This document shows positions 1 through 8,702 of a DNA stretch of 64,000 nucleotides, one piece after another. The DNA is from CAYGYG01 sp964354155 (GTDB taxonomy: Bacteria > Hydrothermota > Tepidihabitantia > SM23-42 > CAYGYG01). Positions within the stretch are counted from its first letter, which is position 1. Each line of letters begins with the position of its first letter. Position numbers and translations under genes: made by a program. The notes beneath the pieces are model-generated. The model was not told the origin of the DNA, made no database searches, and saw nothing but the letters and a program-made list of their open reading frames with translations. The DNA lies in the NCBI GenBank assembly GCA_964354155.1, contig CAYGYG010000006.1:71337-135336 (forward strand), given 5' to 3'.

Positions 1-2
1 CG

Positions 3-392
3 CAGTACGCTCTCGGACTTGTGTATGTCGGTGGGCACGAGTCAAAGGTGCTTTCGGCCAACTGCGCACGTGATATGTATAGGCTTGCTGAAGAAACCGA
101 AGAGGTCCTTCCGACTTGCATTGACTTTACGGGCGTCACGCCCAATCCGTTTTCACGGGCAGCAGTTCTTGCATACCAACTTCCGGTTGGAGATCGTGTG
201 GTGATTGAGGTATTTGACGCGGCGGGGAAGGCCATGCGGAGTCTAGTACGCGGGCCAAAGGCCCCGGGCTTTTACAGGCTCACATGGGACGGCCGCGGGG
301 AGCGGGGACAACTGCTTGCAAATGGGGTCTATTTTGTCAGAATGGAGACGCGGTCGTTTCGCAAAACTATCAAGGTGTCTCTCGTACGCTGA
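3..392 (+). CDS. C-terminal part of a secreted protein with FlgD-Ig/T9SS-like C-terminal domain (5' end outside window)
   Basis: The frame is already open at the left edge, so only the last ~129 residues are seen. They end in a type-A sorting or FlgD-Ig-like module: a TPNPF-type motif, then alternating beta strands (YQLP, VVIEVFDAAGK, WDGRGERG, LANGVYFVRME) and a basic end. The whole stretch is closely similar to the end of the 726-residue protein at 1729-3909, including a GGHESK/GGHESR motif before the domain, so the two are paralogues. In T9SS-bearing bacteria this type of domain directs export and surface attachment. The role of the missing N-terminal part cannot be told. The next gene begins 33 bases downstream. 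Confidence 0.8.
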   Translation, partial: QYALGLVYVGGHESKVLSANCARDMYRLAEETEEVLPTCIDFTGVTPNPFSRAAVLAYQLPVGDRVVIEVFDAAGKAMRSLVRGPKAPGFYRLTWDGRGERGQLLANGVYFVRMETRSFRKTIKVSLVR

Positions 393-425
393 CGTTGTGG
401 AGGTTAACCAAACAAGGAGTGTGTG

Positions 426-1520
426 ATGAACGGCAAATCAGTCATAATTGGTGCGATGTTATTGTTACCAGCGGCCGTGTTCAGCCAGGGTGCTCATCCG
501 ACCCCGTACCGGATCTACCGCGATCTACCTGCGCTGACTGACACGAGCCAGTTGTATTTCATCAACTACATCTATAGCAACATCAAGACGATGACGAAAA
601 GGGACACGTGGCAGCAGAGAGAGAATAACCCATCACGAGGTGCCACCTGGAGTCATCAGGCTGCCGATCCGGGGATATCTCAAGCTAATACGAATCCTGG
701 GAACTTTGAACCTCAGTATTTTTGGAAAGACAACGACACGGCTGTGTGCGTTTTTGAATTCGAATTAGATAGTCTGGTTGCCGCGCACAAAGGCTACTAC
801 GGATGCATGGGAATCAGGCTGCGCTTCGGCGTAGGATTCGACAGCGGGTTCACGTGCACACTGCGCGCCGTCCCCAGGCCTGACACGGTTGCGAGGGCGG
901 GGGCACGGCGTTTTCCGATAATCAGGTGGTCACAGCCGCGTTATGATACTGCGACTACCGGCAGCAAGATCGTTTACAATCCGATCGCCGGCTATTCTAT
1001 CTGGCGCTGTACGACAGCTGTCGGCCCATGGACCAGGCTACCACCGAAGCCTGACGGTGGAGGCTATCAGCCATATGACACGACCAGGTATGAAGACACG
1101 TTGGCGGTCAATAATAGGAACTACTACTATGCAGTTCGCCTGGTCTACCGCCCGGTCAGGATTCTGGCTGGTCCGGAAACGATTCGGGTGGAATCAAGAC
1201 TGTCGGAGAATTCCTTTTTGATCGCGGTTGGTGTGGAAGAAACTGGAAGTCCCAACCTGGACGCCCGAGAGATCGACTTCCATGTCATACCCAACCCGGT
1301 GAAGGCGAGGGTGCGGTTCCAGATCGGCAGTGCGGACAATGAAGCCGTTGCGCTCTCAATCTACAACTCCTCCGGGCAATTGGTTAAGTCCTTCAGGCCC
1401 GAGGCCCGAATGACTTGGAATCGGAGGGACGCTGCCGGCGAGCCCGTCCCAAATGGCGTCTATTTCGTATCATTGAAAACGAAGGATGGAATCATAACCA
1501 AGAAACTGATTCTGGAATAA
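426..1520 (+). CDS. Secreted protein of unknown function with C-terminal sorting domain
   Basis: 364 residues. I chose the ATG at 426 over the GTG at 423 because AAGGAG at 414-419 then lies 6 bases away. A signal peptide (MNGKSVIIGAMLLLPAAVFSQ) opens the protein. The central part is unfamiliar, with aromatic beta-rich segments and a fibronectin-like stretch (YSIWRCTTAVGPWTRLPP ... NRNYYYAVRLVY). The last ~80 residues form a type-A sorting or FlgD-Ig-like domain (VIPNPVKARVRFQI ... SIYNSSGQLVKSF ... NGVYFVSLKTKDG). It is therefore predicted to be exported and surface-attached. Function is not recognised. It lies 33 bases after the preceding sorting-domain protein, perhaps in one transcript that ends at the hairpin at 1635-1673. 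Confidence 0.8.
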   Translation: MNGKSVIIGAMLLLPAAVFSQGAHPTPYRIYRDLPALTDTSQLYFINYIYSNIKTMTKRDTWQQRENNPSRGATWSHQAADPGISQANTNPGNFEPQYFWKDNDTAVCVFEFELDSLVAAHKGYYGCMGIRLRFGVGFDSGFTCTLRAVPRPDTVARAGARRFPIIRWSQPRYDTATTGSKIVYNPIAGYSIWRCTTAVGPWTRLPPKPDGGGYQPYDTTRYEDTLAVNNRNYYYAVRLVYRPVRILAGPETIRVESRLSENSFLIAVGVEETGSPNLDAREIDFHVIPNPVKARVRFQIGSADNEAVALSIYNSSGQLVKSFRPEARMTWNRRDAAGEPVPNGVYFVSLKTKDGIITKKLILE

Positions 1521-1634
1521 GAAATCGAATTAGCCGAATGACAACGAATGTGACCAACCCCGCCAGTTGTAGCACGGCGGACGAATGAGAACAAGCAAGA
1601 TAGGTTTTAATGATCAAGAGCTTTTGCTAAGTTG

Positions 1635-1673
1635 ATCAGCCATGTCCGTGTGAAATGGCTGATTGCTTTTTTT
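1635..1673 (+). terminator. Rho-independent terminator
   Basis: A 9-bp inverted repeat (ATCAGCCAT at 1635-1643, ATGGCTGAT at 1655-1663) is followed three bases later by seven T (1667-1673). It lies ~115 bases after the stop codon at 1520 and closes the first transcription unit. Confidence 0.75.
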
Positions 1674-1675
1674 GC

Positions 1676-1706
1676 CGCTGTAATCGCTCTCTGAATCGCC
1701 GTAATC
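1676..1706 (+). promoter_or_regulatory. Tandem 10-bp motif upstream of the 1729 gene
   Basis: CGCTGTAATC (1676-1685) and CGCCGTAATC (1697-1706) are direct repeats 21 bases apart, about two helical turns, ending 11 bases before the Shine-Dalgarno. The same pair occurs before the genes at 8703 and 10840. It could be an operator or an mRNA-level element; function is inferred only. Confidence 0.4.
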
Positions 1707-1728
1707 ATAATTGTACTAAGGAGGAATG

Positions 1729-3909
1729 ATGAGAAAGGTTGCACTTATTGTGGGAATCAGTATCGGTGTCATGTTGCTCGCACAGACCTATATCCTCAAG
1801 AATGACGTTCTTTCGTCCGGCGGAACCGACGCAACGTCAAGCGGCTACAAACTCAAAGGGACCATCAGCCAGACTGGTGCTGATACTGTCCGGGGAACAG
1901 GCTACAAAGGTATAATCGGATTTTGGCATCCACCGTATGCGCCGACAGAAATCATCCCGCCCGAATCTCCATACATAACCGAAGGGTCTAAATCAAGCAC
2001 CAACGCCGTCTATACATGGCTCAAGGTGACGCAAGATACACTCGGCAACCCGGAGAATCTTGACTACTGCGTTGTCTATCGAGATACTTTTCCATCGTTT
2101 GTTCCTGAAGTTGCCGATTCTATTGGCGCAACCGACCCGGAGACTACTTATACCGATATTGGTGTTGTCAGCGAGACCCAGGATTACTACTATCTGGTCA
2201 AGGCCGTCGACATGATGGCGAACCGTTCGGGTGTTTCCAATATGGCTTACAAGTTCCGGCAATTTTTGAACGAGAATCCTTCGACGACGGACAAGAACTG
2301 GATAACGATACCCTACAATTCGCCGTACGATTCAGCGAGTGCTTTTATCAATGATGTCGACCGTTACCTATGCCAGTCGTTCACGAAGCGGGATCCCGTA
2401 AGCCAATTGTACATGTCTTGCTACTGGGATGATTTGATGGGCTGGGTTGATAACTTTCCGATCGTGAAGGGTCAAATGTACGAAGTGGTCGTTGGTTCTG
2501 ACACGGCGGCCCGGATTGTTGGTTCGCACGATCCCAGCTTCAGCGTGACTCTGGAGGAGAATCCGGCGACGACGGACAAGAACTGGATTTCAGTGCCTTA
2601 CAATGCAGTCTATGATTCGGCGAGTGATGTAATTGGCGAGATTGGAAGGTATCTATGCCAGTCGTTGACCAAGCGCGATCCCGGGAGTCAATTATACACT
2701 TCCTGTTACTGGGATGACTTGATGGGCTGGATCGACAACTACAAGCTCGCGCGTGGCATGGGGTATGAAATGGTGGTCGCCAAGGACACCGTCTGGAAAC
2801 CAAGAGTGCACAACAACACAACCTTTGGTAGGCCGATACCGTCGCCTGAGGTAGCAGTTGTTGCCAAGCTTGGTCCGTTGATCATTGCCCCGGCGTGGCC
2901 GGATGCTGAGCTGCCCAGTGAGAATTCAGATGTGGCCAATCCGAAAAACGATGTTGCCGGCCTATCGGCCAGAGGGCCGAAGCAGTTTGCGGGTGGTGAG
3001 GCGCATCTAGTGCGCGGTTATCTTGACAAGACCGATGATGTCAATCTCACGATGATGGCCTACATGCTGAATCGGCCGGACGAGGTCCTGACGGACGAAG
3101 CAGAGGGTTGCGGCATCAAGAGCAGCAGCACGAAAGTGCTCTGGTGGTGCGAACCCGGCAATCTCTTCACACCCTGGCAGAATGGAGAGGAGATGATCGT
3201 GGTCTTGGAACAGAACAACACGATGGCGCCGGCCGATCGTCCTAACCTCCATTACGCCGTTTTCAGGTTCAGACTGAACGCCTTGGAGAACGGCGAGATC
3301 ATCGGGTCGCTCGAACTGAGGCCTGCCCCAATGCCCAGGACCGAAAAGACCGGTACCGGTACAGCCGTTTCCTGGGACCAGACTGATGATCCGAACATCA
3401 TCGGCCACAGCGTATATCGAAGCGACGATGGCGCCGAGTATGCCGAGCGCATGAACACGTCGATACTCGCCACCACTGACTATCAGGATGTCCCGACCTT
3501 TTCTGATGTGAAGTACGGCCTCCGTCTTGTCTATCCCGGCGGTCACGAGTCGCGCGCCGTCTCAACCAACTTCAGACCGGCTGGGAAAGAGGCACCGGAA
3601 GAGGAACTGAGCGAGATCCTGCCGGCCGTTTTTGCCTTCGGCAATGCCGCGCCCAATCCATGTACGAAATCCATTTCAATCCGTTATCAGTTGCCGACAA
3701 AGGCCCGTGTCAGGATTGAACTATATGACATTGCTGGCAGAAGCGTTAAGACTTTGTTGAACGGTGTCAAGACGCCCGGTTATTACCTAATCCGGTGGGA
3801 CGGCACTGACGAGCGCGGCCACCAGGTGGCCAGCGGCATCTACTTCGCCGCAATGAAGGCCGGCTCCTTCAAGAAGACCGTAAAGATTTCGTTGATAAGA
3901 GAAGAGTAG
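1729..3909 (+). CDS. Large secreted protein with duplicated internal domain and C-terminal sorting domain
   Basis: 726 residues from the ATG at 1729. The ATG at 1726 is only one base from AAGGAGG (1718-1724), so the second is preferred. It has a signal peptide (residues ~1-19) and then a segment with the SSGGTDATSSGYKLKGTISQ pattern common at the start of such exported proteins. A fibronectin-like part follows, then two adjacent ~95-residue repeats (DNA 2272-2556 and 2557-~2830), each with the ENP.TTDKNW, CQS.TKRDP and CYWDDLMGW motifs. A further beta domain and the C-terminal type-A sorting/FlgD-Ig module (NPCTKSISIRYQLP ... GIYFAAMKAGSFKKTVKIS) complete it. Surface or extracellular protein; molecular function unknown. 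Confidence 0.8.
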   Translation: MRKVALIVGISIGVMLLAQTYILKNDVLSSGGTDATSSGYKLKGTISQTGADTVRGTGYKGIIGFWHPPYAPTEIIPPESPYITEGSKSSTNAVYTWLKVTQDTLGNPENLDYCVVYRDTFPSFVPEVADSIGATDPETTYTDIGVVSETQDYYYLVKAVDMMANRSGVSNMAYKFRQFLNENPSTTDKNWITIPYNSPYDSASAFINDVDRYLCQSFTKRDPVSQLYMSCYWDDLMGWVDNFPIVKGQMYEVVVGSDTAARIVGSHDPSFSVTLEENPATTDKNWISVPYNAVYDSASDVIGEIGRYLCQSLTKRDPGSQLYTSCYWDDLMGWIDNYKLARGMGYEMVVAKDTVWKPRVHNNTTFGRPIPSPEVAVVAKLGPLIIAPAWPDAELPSENSDVANPKNDVAGLSARGPKQFAGGEAHLVRGYLDKTDDVNLTMMAYMLNRPDEVLTDEAEGCGIKSSSTKVLWWCEPGNLFTPWQNGEEMIVVLEQNNTMAPADRPNLHYAVFRFRLNALENGEIIGSLELRPAPMPRTEKTGTGTAVSWDQTDDPNIIGHSVYRSDDGAEYAERMNTSILATTDYQDVPTFSDVKYGLRLVYPGGHESRAVSTNFRPAGKEAPEEELSEILPAVFAFGNAAPNPCTKSISIRYQLPTKARVRIELYDIAGRSVKTLLNGVKTPGYYLIRWDGTDERGHQVASGIYFAAMKAGSFKKTVKISLIREE
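2272..2830 (+). repeat. In-gene tandem duplication of ~285 bp
   Basis: Two copies start with GAGAATCC at 2272 and 2557, exactly 95 codons apart. They encode clearly similar protein (ENP.TTDKNWI, YDSAS, RYLCQS.TKRDP, CYWDDLMGW). DNA identity is visibly well below 100%, so the duplication is not very recent. Confidence 0.8.
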
Positions 3910-4193
3910 GCAGTGCTCCCCTTGTAGAAACATGAGTCTGGAGCACGCCTTGATCAGTGAGAACAGTGTTGCCCTTTGTGGGAGAGACTTCTCTCTACGG
4001 GGTCTCGTAGAGACCAGTCTCGACGGGCCTGCAATTTCCTCCTCTGTCATTGCGATCCCGAATCCGCCTCAGGCGGAGAGGGAGAAGCAATCTCATTTTT
4101 TCTCGCTACTCTCTACTTTTCACTTTTATCCGTTTGCATCTGCAACAATCTGTTGAATCATTTCAATCTTTGATTGAAAACAAAGGAGATGAC
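3910..4193. other. Intergenic stretch with dispersed-repeat fragments
   Basis: It contains a TGTCATTGCGA...CCGCCTCAGGCGG...GAAGCAATC fragment (about 4045-4095). This belongs to the same family as the TIR-bounded elements at 15953 and 33409. A CT-rich stretch and TATCCGTTTGCATC are shared with the region before the 8703 gene. No gene of its own is seen. Confidence 0.55.
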
Positions 4194-6755
4194 ATGAAAG
4201 GAATAACCTTAATCAGCATGATGTTCTTGTTACTGACCGTTTCTTTCGGTCAGGTGGTACTGAAAAACAACCAAAGCTTCCTGGTTCCCAAACTCCTCAA
4301 CTACCAGGGCTATCTCACCGATAATCAAGGGAATCCGATCAACAACCCTTCGCTTGCGATGACGTTTTCGATCTATGATGCATCAGGTGCCGGCAGTCTC
4401 AAATGGACTGAGAACCAGAATGTCAAGGTGGAGAAAGGAATCTTCAACGTGACGCTGGGCAGTGTCACGTCAATACCAGATACGGTCTTCACCGGTGGGG
4501 TCAACCGGTGGTTGGAACTGACCGCGGGCGGGCAGATACTTACCCCACGCACCCGGATCACCGCGATGGGCTATGCATATGCGTCAACCTATTCGGATAC
4601 AGCACTCTACGCGAAGAACGCTGCGGCGGACAATGATTGGATCATTTCCGGCTCTGATATGTATTCAGGAGTGTCGGGCAATGTTGGGGTCGGGGTCACG
4701 ACGCCGCGGTACAAACTAGATGTTAATGGTGCTATCTGCGGCGGCACCGGCGATACCGTGAATGCCGTTTATGGTGGTATTCTGTCCGGTTACAGCAATC
4801 TCGCCGGCGATGCTGGTGCCGACACCGCGGCAGCAGTGGCCGGTGGGTGGGATAACTCAGTAACCGGCAAATTCGGTTTTGCGGGAGGCGGACGTGCGAA
4901 CACAGCCAGGGGCCCTTTTGCAGCTGTGGGCGGCGGATATGCTGATACTGCAAGCGGCGACTATGCAATAGTTGGAGGTGGATCGAGCAATACTGCAGAT
5001 ACGACCTATGCCGCCGTGTGCGGCGGCAGGCGCAATCGTGCCGGCGGTTACTCTGCGACCGTAGGCGGCGGGTACACCAACACGGCCAGTGGAAACTATG
5101 CGACAGTGAGTGGTGGATATAGCAATGAGGCCAATTATCTCTATTCCACAGTTGGTGGTGGATACAACAATACTGCCGATACCAACAATGCGACAGTAGG
5201 AGGTGGCTATAACAACACCGCCAGCGGCAACACTGCGACCGTCAGCGGTGGAAGTACTAACACTGCCAGCGGCTATCGTGCTTCCGTGGGCGGTGGCTAC
5301 TCTAACTCAGCCGATTCATCATATGCCTTTATCGGTGGCGGCAACAACAACACCGCCAGCGGCAACTCTGCGACCGTGGCCGGCGGAGTCGGGAATACCG
5401 CCAGCAACAGCTATGCCACAATAGGCGGAGGGAACACCAATGAAGCGGAGAGCACTTACGCGACTGTTGGCGGCGGCTTTCTGAATCGGGCAAGTGGAGC
5501 GCAATCGAGCGTGGGTGGTGGCATGAGCAACACCGCCAGCGGCAACTATGCTACCGTAGCCGGTGGCTATTCTAACTCGGCCGAGTCATTGTACACCTTT
5601 GTCGGCGGCGGAAATGACAACAGCACCAGGTCCAGATATGCGACCGTGGCCGGCGGAAACCTCAACATTGCCAGCGGCTATTCGGCCGCGGTCTCAGGCG
5701 GCTCCAGCAATATCGCCGAGGACTCGAGTGCCTTTGTCGGCGGCGGCAGGTTCAATAGAGCCCGTGGGAAATACGCAGCAGTCTGCGGCGGTGGTGGACC
5801 CACTGCCACGGATTCCAACTTGGCGAACGGCATGTGGTCGGTGGTCGTTGGCGGAAGACGGAACACAGCTGATTCAACGTACGCTTTTGTTGGGGGCGGA
5901 TATATAAACACCGCCGTTGACGACTATGCGACGGTAGTCGGTGGATATTCCAATTATGCCGGCGGCAACTACACAACGGTTGGTGGTGGATACAATAATA
6001 CCGCTGATAGCGCCTATGCGACCGTGGGTGGCGGCTATAGTAATGTTGCCGCCGCCTATCGTGCGACCGTGGGCGGCGGGTATTCAAACAACGCCAGCGG
6101 ATCGTATTCGACCATCCCAGGCGGTTACAACAACACTGCTTATGGGAATATGTCATTGGCTGCTGGATACAACGCTTACGCCGCTCATCGCGGAAGTTTT
6201 GTCTGGGCGGACTCATCGTCGAGCTCCCTATTTTCCTCAACTACTGCAAATCAGTTCCGCGTCCGGGCAGTCGGCGGCATCGACCTTACCGGAAATGTGG
6301 CCGTCCGAAACACCGCGGGCACGATCGTGGTTGAGCTGGGCGAAGGACTTGACTATGCCGAGGGTTTTGATGTTCTGGATGGGGACGCGATATCGCCAGG
6401 CGTGGTCTTGATCATCGATGCCGACAATCCCGGCAAACTGAGAGTGAGCGACAAGCCCTATGACACAAGGGTTGCAGGAATTGCGGCCGGTGCCTCCAGC
6501 CTGGGCTCCGGTGTTCGCCTGGGCGGTGACAGGTTCGACTGCAATGTGGCGCTTGCGGGCCGTGTCTACTGTAACGTCGACGCGCATGACGTGGGCGTTG
6601 AACCAGGCGATTTGTTGACAACGTCGGCAACGCCGGGCCATGCGATGAAGGTTTCCGACCGCAGTTGTGCTCAGGGTGCAATTCTAGGCAAGGCCATGCA
6701 GAAGCTGGAAAAAGGCCAGAAAGGGCAGATCCTGGTTCTCGTGACGCTCCAGTAA
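4194..6755 (+). CDS. Surface fibre/adhesin with YadA-head (Hep_Hag-like) repeats
   Basis: 853 residues from ATG 4194 (AAAGGAG at 4183-4188); in-frame codons further upstream run through the intergenic repeats and are ignored. A signal peptide (residues 1-20) precedes a ~150-residue N-terminal domain starting around PKLLNYQGYLTDNQG and shared by all three fibres here. From about residue 193 to 660 come tandem ~14-residue repeats of the type (A)TVGGGY.N.ASG.Y, matching left-handed beta-roll heads of trimeric autotransporters. The last ~170 residues (DYAEGFDVLDGD ... GDLLTTSATPGHAMKV ... GQILVLVTLQ) form a cap domain not found in the two paralogues. No YadA translocator and no type-A sorting domain is present, so the anchoring route is unknown. 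Probably a long oligomeric surface fibre. Confidence 0.8.
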   Translation: MKGITLISMMFLLLTVSFGQVVLKNNQSFLVPKLLNYQGYLTDNQGNPINNPSLAMTFSIYDASGAGSLKWTENQNVKVEKGIFNVTLGSVTSIPDTVFTGGVNRWLELTAGGQILTPRTRITAMGYAYASTYSDTALYAKNAAADNDWIISGSDMYSGVSGNVGVGVTTPRYKLDVNGAICGGTGDTVNAVYGGILSGYSNLAGDAGADTAAAVAGGWDNSVTGKFGFAGGGRANTARGPFAAVGGGYADTASGDYAIVGGGSSNTADTTYAAVCGGRRNRAGGYSATVGGGYTNTASGNYATVSGGYSNEANYLYSTVGGGYNNTADTNNATVGGGYNNTASGNTATVSGGSTNTASGYRASVGGGYSNSADSSYAFIGGGNNNTASGNSATVAGGVGNTASNSYATIGGGNTNEAESTYATVGGGFLNRASGAQSSVGGGMSNTASGNYATVAGGYSNSAESLYTFVGGGNDNSTRSRYATVAGGNLNIASGYSAAVSGGSSNIAEDSSAFVGGGRFNRARGKYAAVCGGGGPTATDSNLANGMWSVVVGGRRNTADSTYAFVGGGYINTAVDDYATVVGGYSNYAGGNYTTVGGGYNNTADSAYATVGGGYSNVAAAYRATVGGGYSNNASGSYSTIPGGYNNTAYGNMSLAAGYNAYAAHRGSFVWADSSSSSLFSSTTANQFRVRAVGGIDLTGNVAVRNTAGTIVVELGEGLDYAEGFDVLDGDAISPGVVLIIDADNPGKLRVSDKPYDTRVAGIAAGASSLGSGVRLGGDRFDCNVALAGRVYCNVDAHDVGVEPGDLLTTSATPGHAMKVSDRSCAQGAILGKAMQKLEKGQKGQILVLVTLQ

Positions 6756-6766
6756 AGGAGGTTAAT

Positions 6767-8263
6767 ATGAACCGACCTAAAAGATTCTCTAATCGCAATT
6801 TCACCTGCCCATTCTTGTTTGCCGCACTTTGTCTGATTGTGGCAACTGCATTCAGCCGACCGGTTAGTCCGGGTGAGGCAACTGCGATTGCCGACCTATG
6901 GTATGCGATGGAATTGAACTCAGGATATCTGAAGATCGCGGAGACCGAAAGAGCCGATAAGCTTGCCGGCATCGGCAGTCGTCAGGTGATGTATCTGGTC
7001 TCCAAAGACGAACTGCTTGCCGAATTCCCGCAAGGTCGGCAGGTGCTGGCCTATGTTGTGACCTACAATGCCGGTGGTTTTGTGGTAGTGTCCGGTGACG
7101 ATAGAATCGAGCCCTTGATGGTCTGCAGTGCAGTATCGAGGTTTTGGTGGGACGAGCCGAAGCTCAATTTCCTCAGATACTACCTGGGTACAGCAATGCC
7201 GGCACTCTGGTCCAATATGCCGGCGCAGACGCACCGGAACTGGTCACTGCTGCGCAGCAAACTTGCCGAGAGCAAGGACCGAGTGACCTACGATAACATG
7301 GGTAAAGCAGTGTACGTGCTGTGGAGTACCGCATTCTGGCATCAATGGAACTTCTACAACGATACCTGTCAGGCGCATAATAACAACAATTATGTGCCGA
7401 CCGGCTGTGTTGCAACCGCCATGGCAATCAAAATGCGGTTCCACGGTTGGCCGCTAACAGGAAATGGTTCGCATGACTACAGTGATACTCTCGGCGGCAT
7501 ACAGTACGATCATTCGGTCAACATAGGCGCCCAGTCTTACAACTGGACCGCCATGCCGACTGAAACCTTGGCCGCTGCCAACGCAGGAGTTGCACGCATC
7601 ATGTACCATGCCGGTGTATCGGTGGATATGGACTACGAGCTGGACGCTTCATCGGCCTATACCGAGGACGCCGGGCCAGCTCTCAATAGCCATTTCAGAT
7701 ACCGTGGGACGTTGGGTATATATGATACCACTGGACCGGGTGCACATGAACCTCGCATGCAAACAAGCATTATTGGCAAACTGCCGGTACAGATAGGAGG
7801 TTCGGGTCATTCGGTCGTTACTGATGGGTATCGCGACGACATAGCGAACCGGTGGCATATAAACTGCGGGTGGCATGGCCGCAACAACGGATGGTACCGA
7901 TTGGATTCATTGCCCTGGAGTGGGGGAGGAGTCATAACTAAATCATGCCCATACGGGCAGCCCAATAACTGGATCTACGTCAACGGAGGCTGGACCGGAA
8001 CCGAGGACGGCAGGATTGCATATCCGTACAACACCCTCTCGGAAGGAGAGGCGGCAACAATCAATCAAGGCGAACTACTCATAAGAACAGGAACCTACAC
8101 GGGGACCAGCAATGTACCGATAACTTTCGATAACGCGGTTGCGATCAGGGCGTATGCTGGAGATGTTGTTATTGGTGAGAACGTGCGGCTGACGAACTAC
8201 CAGGCGATTGACCTGACTGGAAATGGGCAGCTGAAAATAACGCCAGCGAAGTCGAGCAGGTAG
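6767..8263 (+). CDS. Secreted C10-family (streptopain-like) cysteine protease
   Basis: 498 residues from ATG 6767 (AAAGGAGG just upstream). The N-terminal signal is followed by a pro-domain of the Spi/C10 type (GGFVVVSGDDRIEPLMVCS). The catalytic core has Cys214 in PTGCVATAMAIKMRFHGWP and His348 in GGSGHSVVTDGYR, followed by WHINCGWHGRNNGWY, the C10 signature. The last ~90 residues (GRIAYPYNTLSEGEAATINQG ... IRAYAGDVVIGE) look like the start of a right-handed beta-helix rather than a sorting domain. It lies 11 bases after the preceding fibre gene, so the two are probably co-transcribed. It may process surface proteins or degrade external protein; the first is inference from position. Confidence 0.85.
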   Translation: MNRPKRFSNRNFTCPFLFAALCLIVATAFSRPVSPGEATAIADLWYAMELNSGYLKIAETERADKLAGIGSRQVMYLVSKDELLAEFPQGRQVLAYVVTYNAGGFVVVSGDDRIEPLMVCSAVSRFWWDEPKLNFLRYYLGTAMPALWSNMPAQTHRNWSLLRSKLAESKDRVTYDNMGKAVYVLWSTAFWHQWNFYNDTCQAHNNNNYVPTGCVATAMAIKMRFHGWPLTGNGSHDYSDTLGGIQYDHSVNIGAQSYNWTAMPTETLAAANAGVARIMYHAGVSVDMDYELDASSAYTEDAGPALNSHFRYRGTLGIYDTTGPGAHEPRMQTSIIGKLPVQIGGSGHSVVTDGYRDDIANRWHINCGWHGRNNGWYRLDSLPWSGGGVITKSCPYGQPNNWIYVNGGWTGTEDGRIAYPYNTLSEGEAATINQGELLIRTGTYTGTSNVPITFDNAVAIRAYAGDVVIGENVRLTNYQAIDLTGNGQLKITPAKSSR

Positions 8264-8439
8264 ACTGTAGCTGAGACAGGTCATGGAAGGGTCTTGACTG
8301 GGTCGTTGCGAGCGCCCGGGGGACGGTGCTTCTCGATCACTCGGCAAGCTCGAGACTTTCAGAAACTCGAAGCCTGCGGTCTAGCAGTTCGGCATTTTGA
8401 AGGACATAGGTGGACGGCTGAAAGAAGGCTCTGATTGAA

Positions 8440-8500
8440 TAAGCAGTAGGTGGTACGGAGCAAGTAGAAAAATACAGAGGAAAAGATCATGTGCACAGAA
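8440..8500 (+). repeat. Duplicated non-coding segment, copy 1
   Basis: Starts TAAGCAGTAGGT and ends GTGCACAGAA. A 61-base copy with scattered changes lies at 10706-10766. Both precede fibre genes. Confidence 0.7.
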
Positions 8501-8647
8501 CTATTCTATTTGATGACTTTGTCTTCATCTATATTAATTTCTATGAGTCTATTTGTGTTTCTCTCTACTCTCTACTTGCTACTCGCTACTTCTTATTTGT
8601 ATCCGTTTGCATCCGCATTAATCTGTATGCATCGTTGTTCATTTAGT

Positions 8648-8677
8648 CGCTGTAATCGTTCTTATATCGCTGTGATC
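8648..8677 (+). promoter_or_regulatory. Tandem 10-bp motif upstream of the 8703 gene
   Basis: CGCTGTAATC (8648-8657) and CGCTGTGATC (8668-8677), 20 bases apart and 13 bases before AAAGGAG. Same arrangement as at 1676 and 10783. Confidence 0.4.
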
Positions 8678-8702
8678 ACTAATTGTTAATAAAGGAGATA
8701 AG

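Larger units (their letters stand above)
8264..8702. other. Long intergenic region before the second fibre gene
   Basis: No credible gene. The region holds a 61-base segment (8440-8500) that is repeated at 10706-10766 before the next fibre gene, a CT-rich tract (about 8565-8617) resembling the one before the first fibre gene, a 23-base exact match (8635-8657) to 10770-10792, and the tandem motif. It looks like a duplicated upstream module. Confidence 0.55.

Noticed and set aside
4770..6170. Regular short repeats that might be taken for a CRISPR array or satellite
   Set aside because: The ~42-base period keeps the reading frame, the repeat units vary at wobble positions and they encode VGGG..N.ASG motifs. 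They are coding head repeats, as are those in 9300-10400 and 11500-15470.
8489..8689. Hydrophobic 66-codon frame before the second fibre gene
   Set aside because: It lies in the CT-rich duplicated non-coding region, lacks a ribosome site and runs through the tandem regulatory motif.
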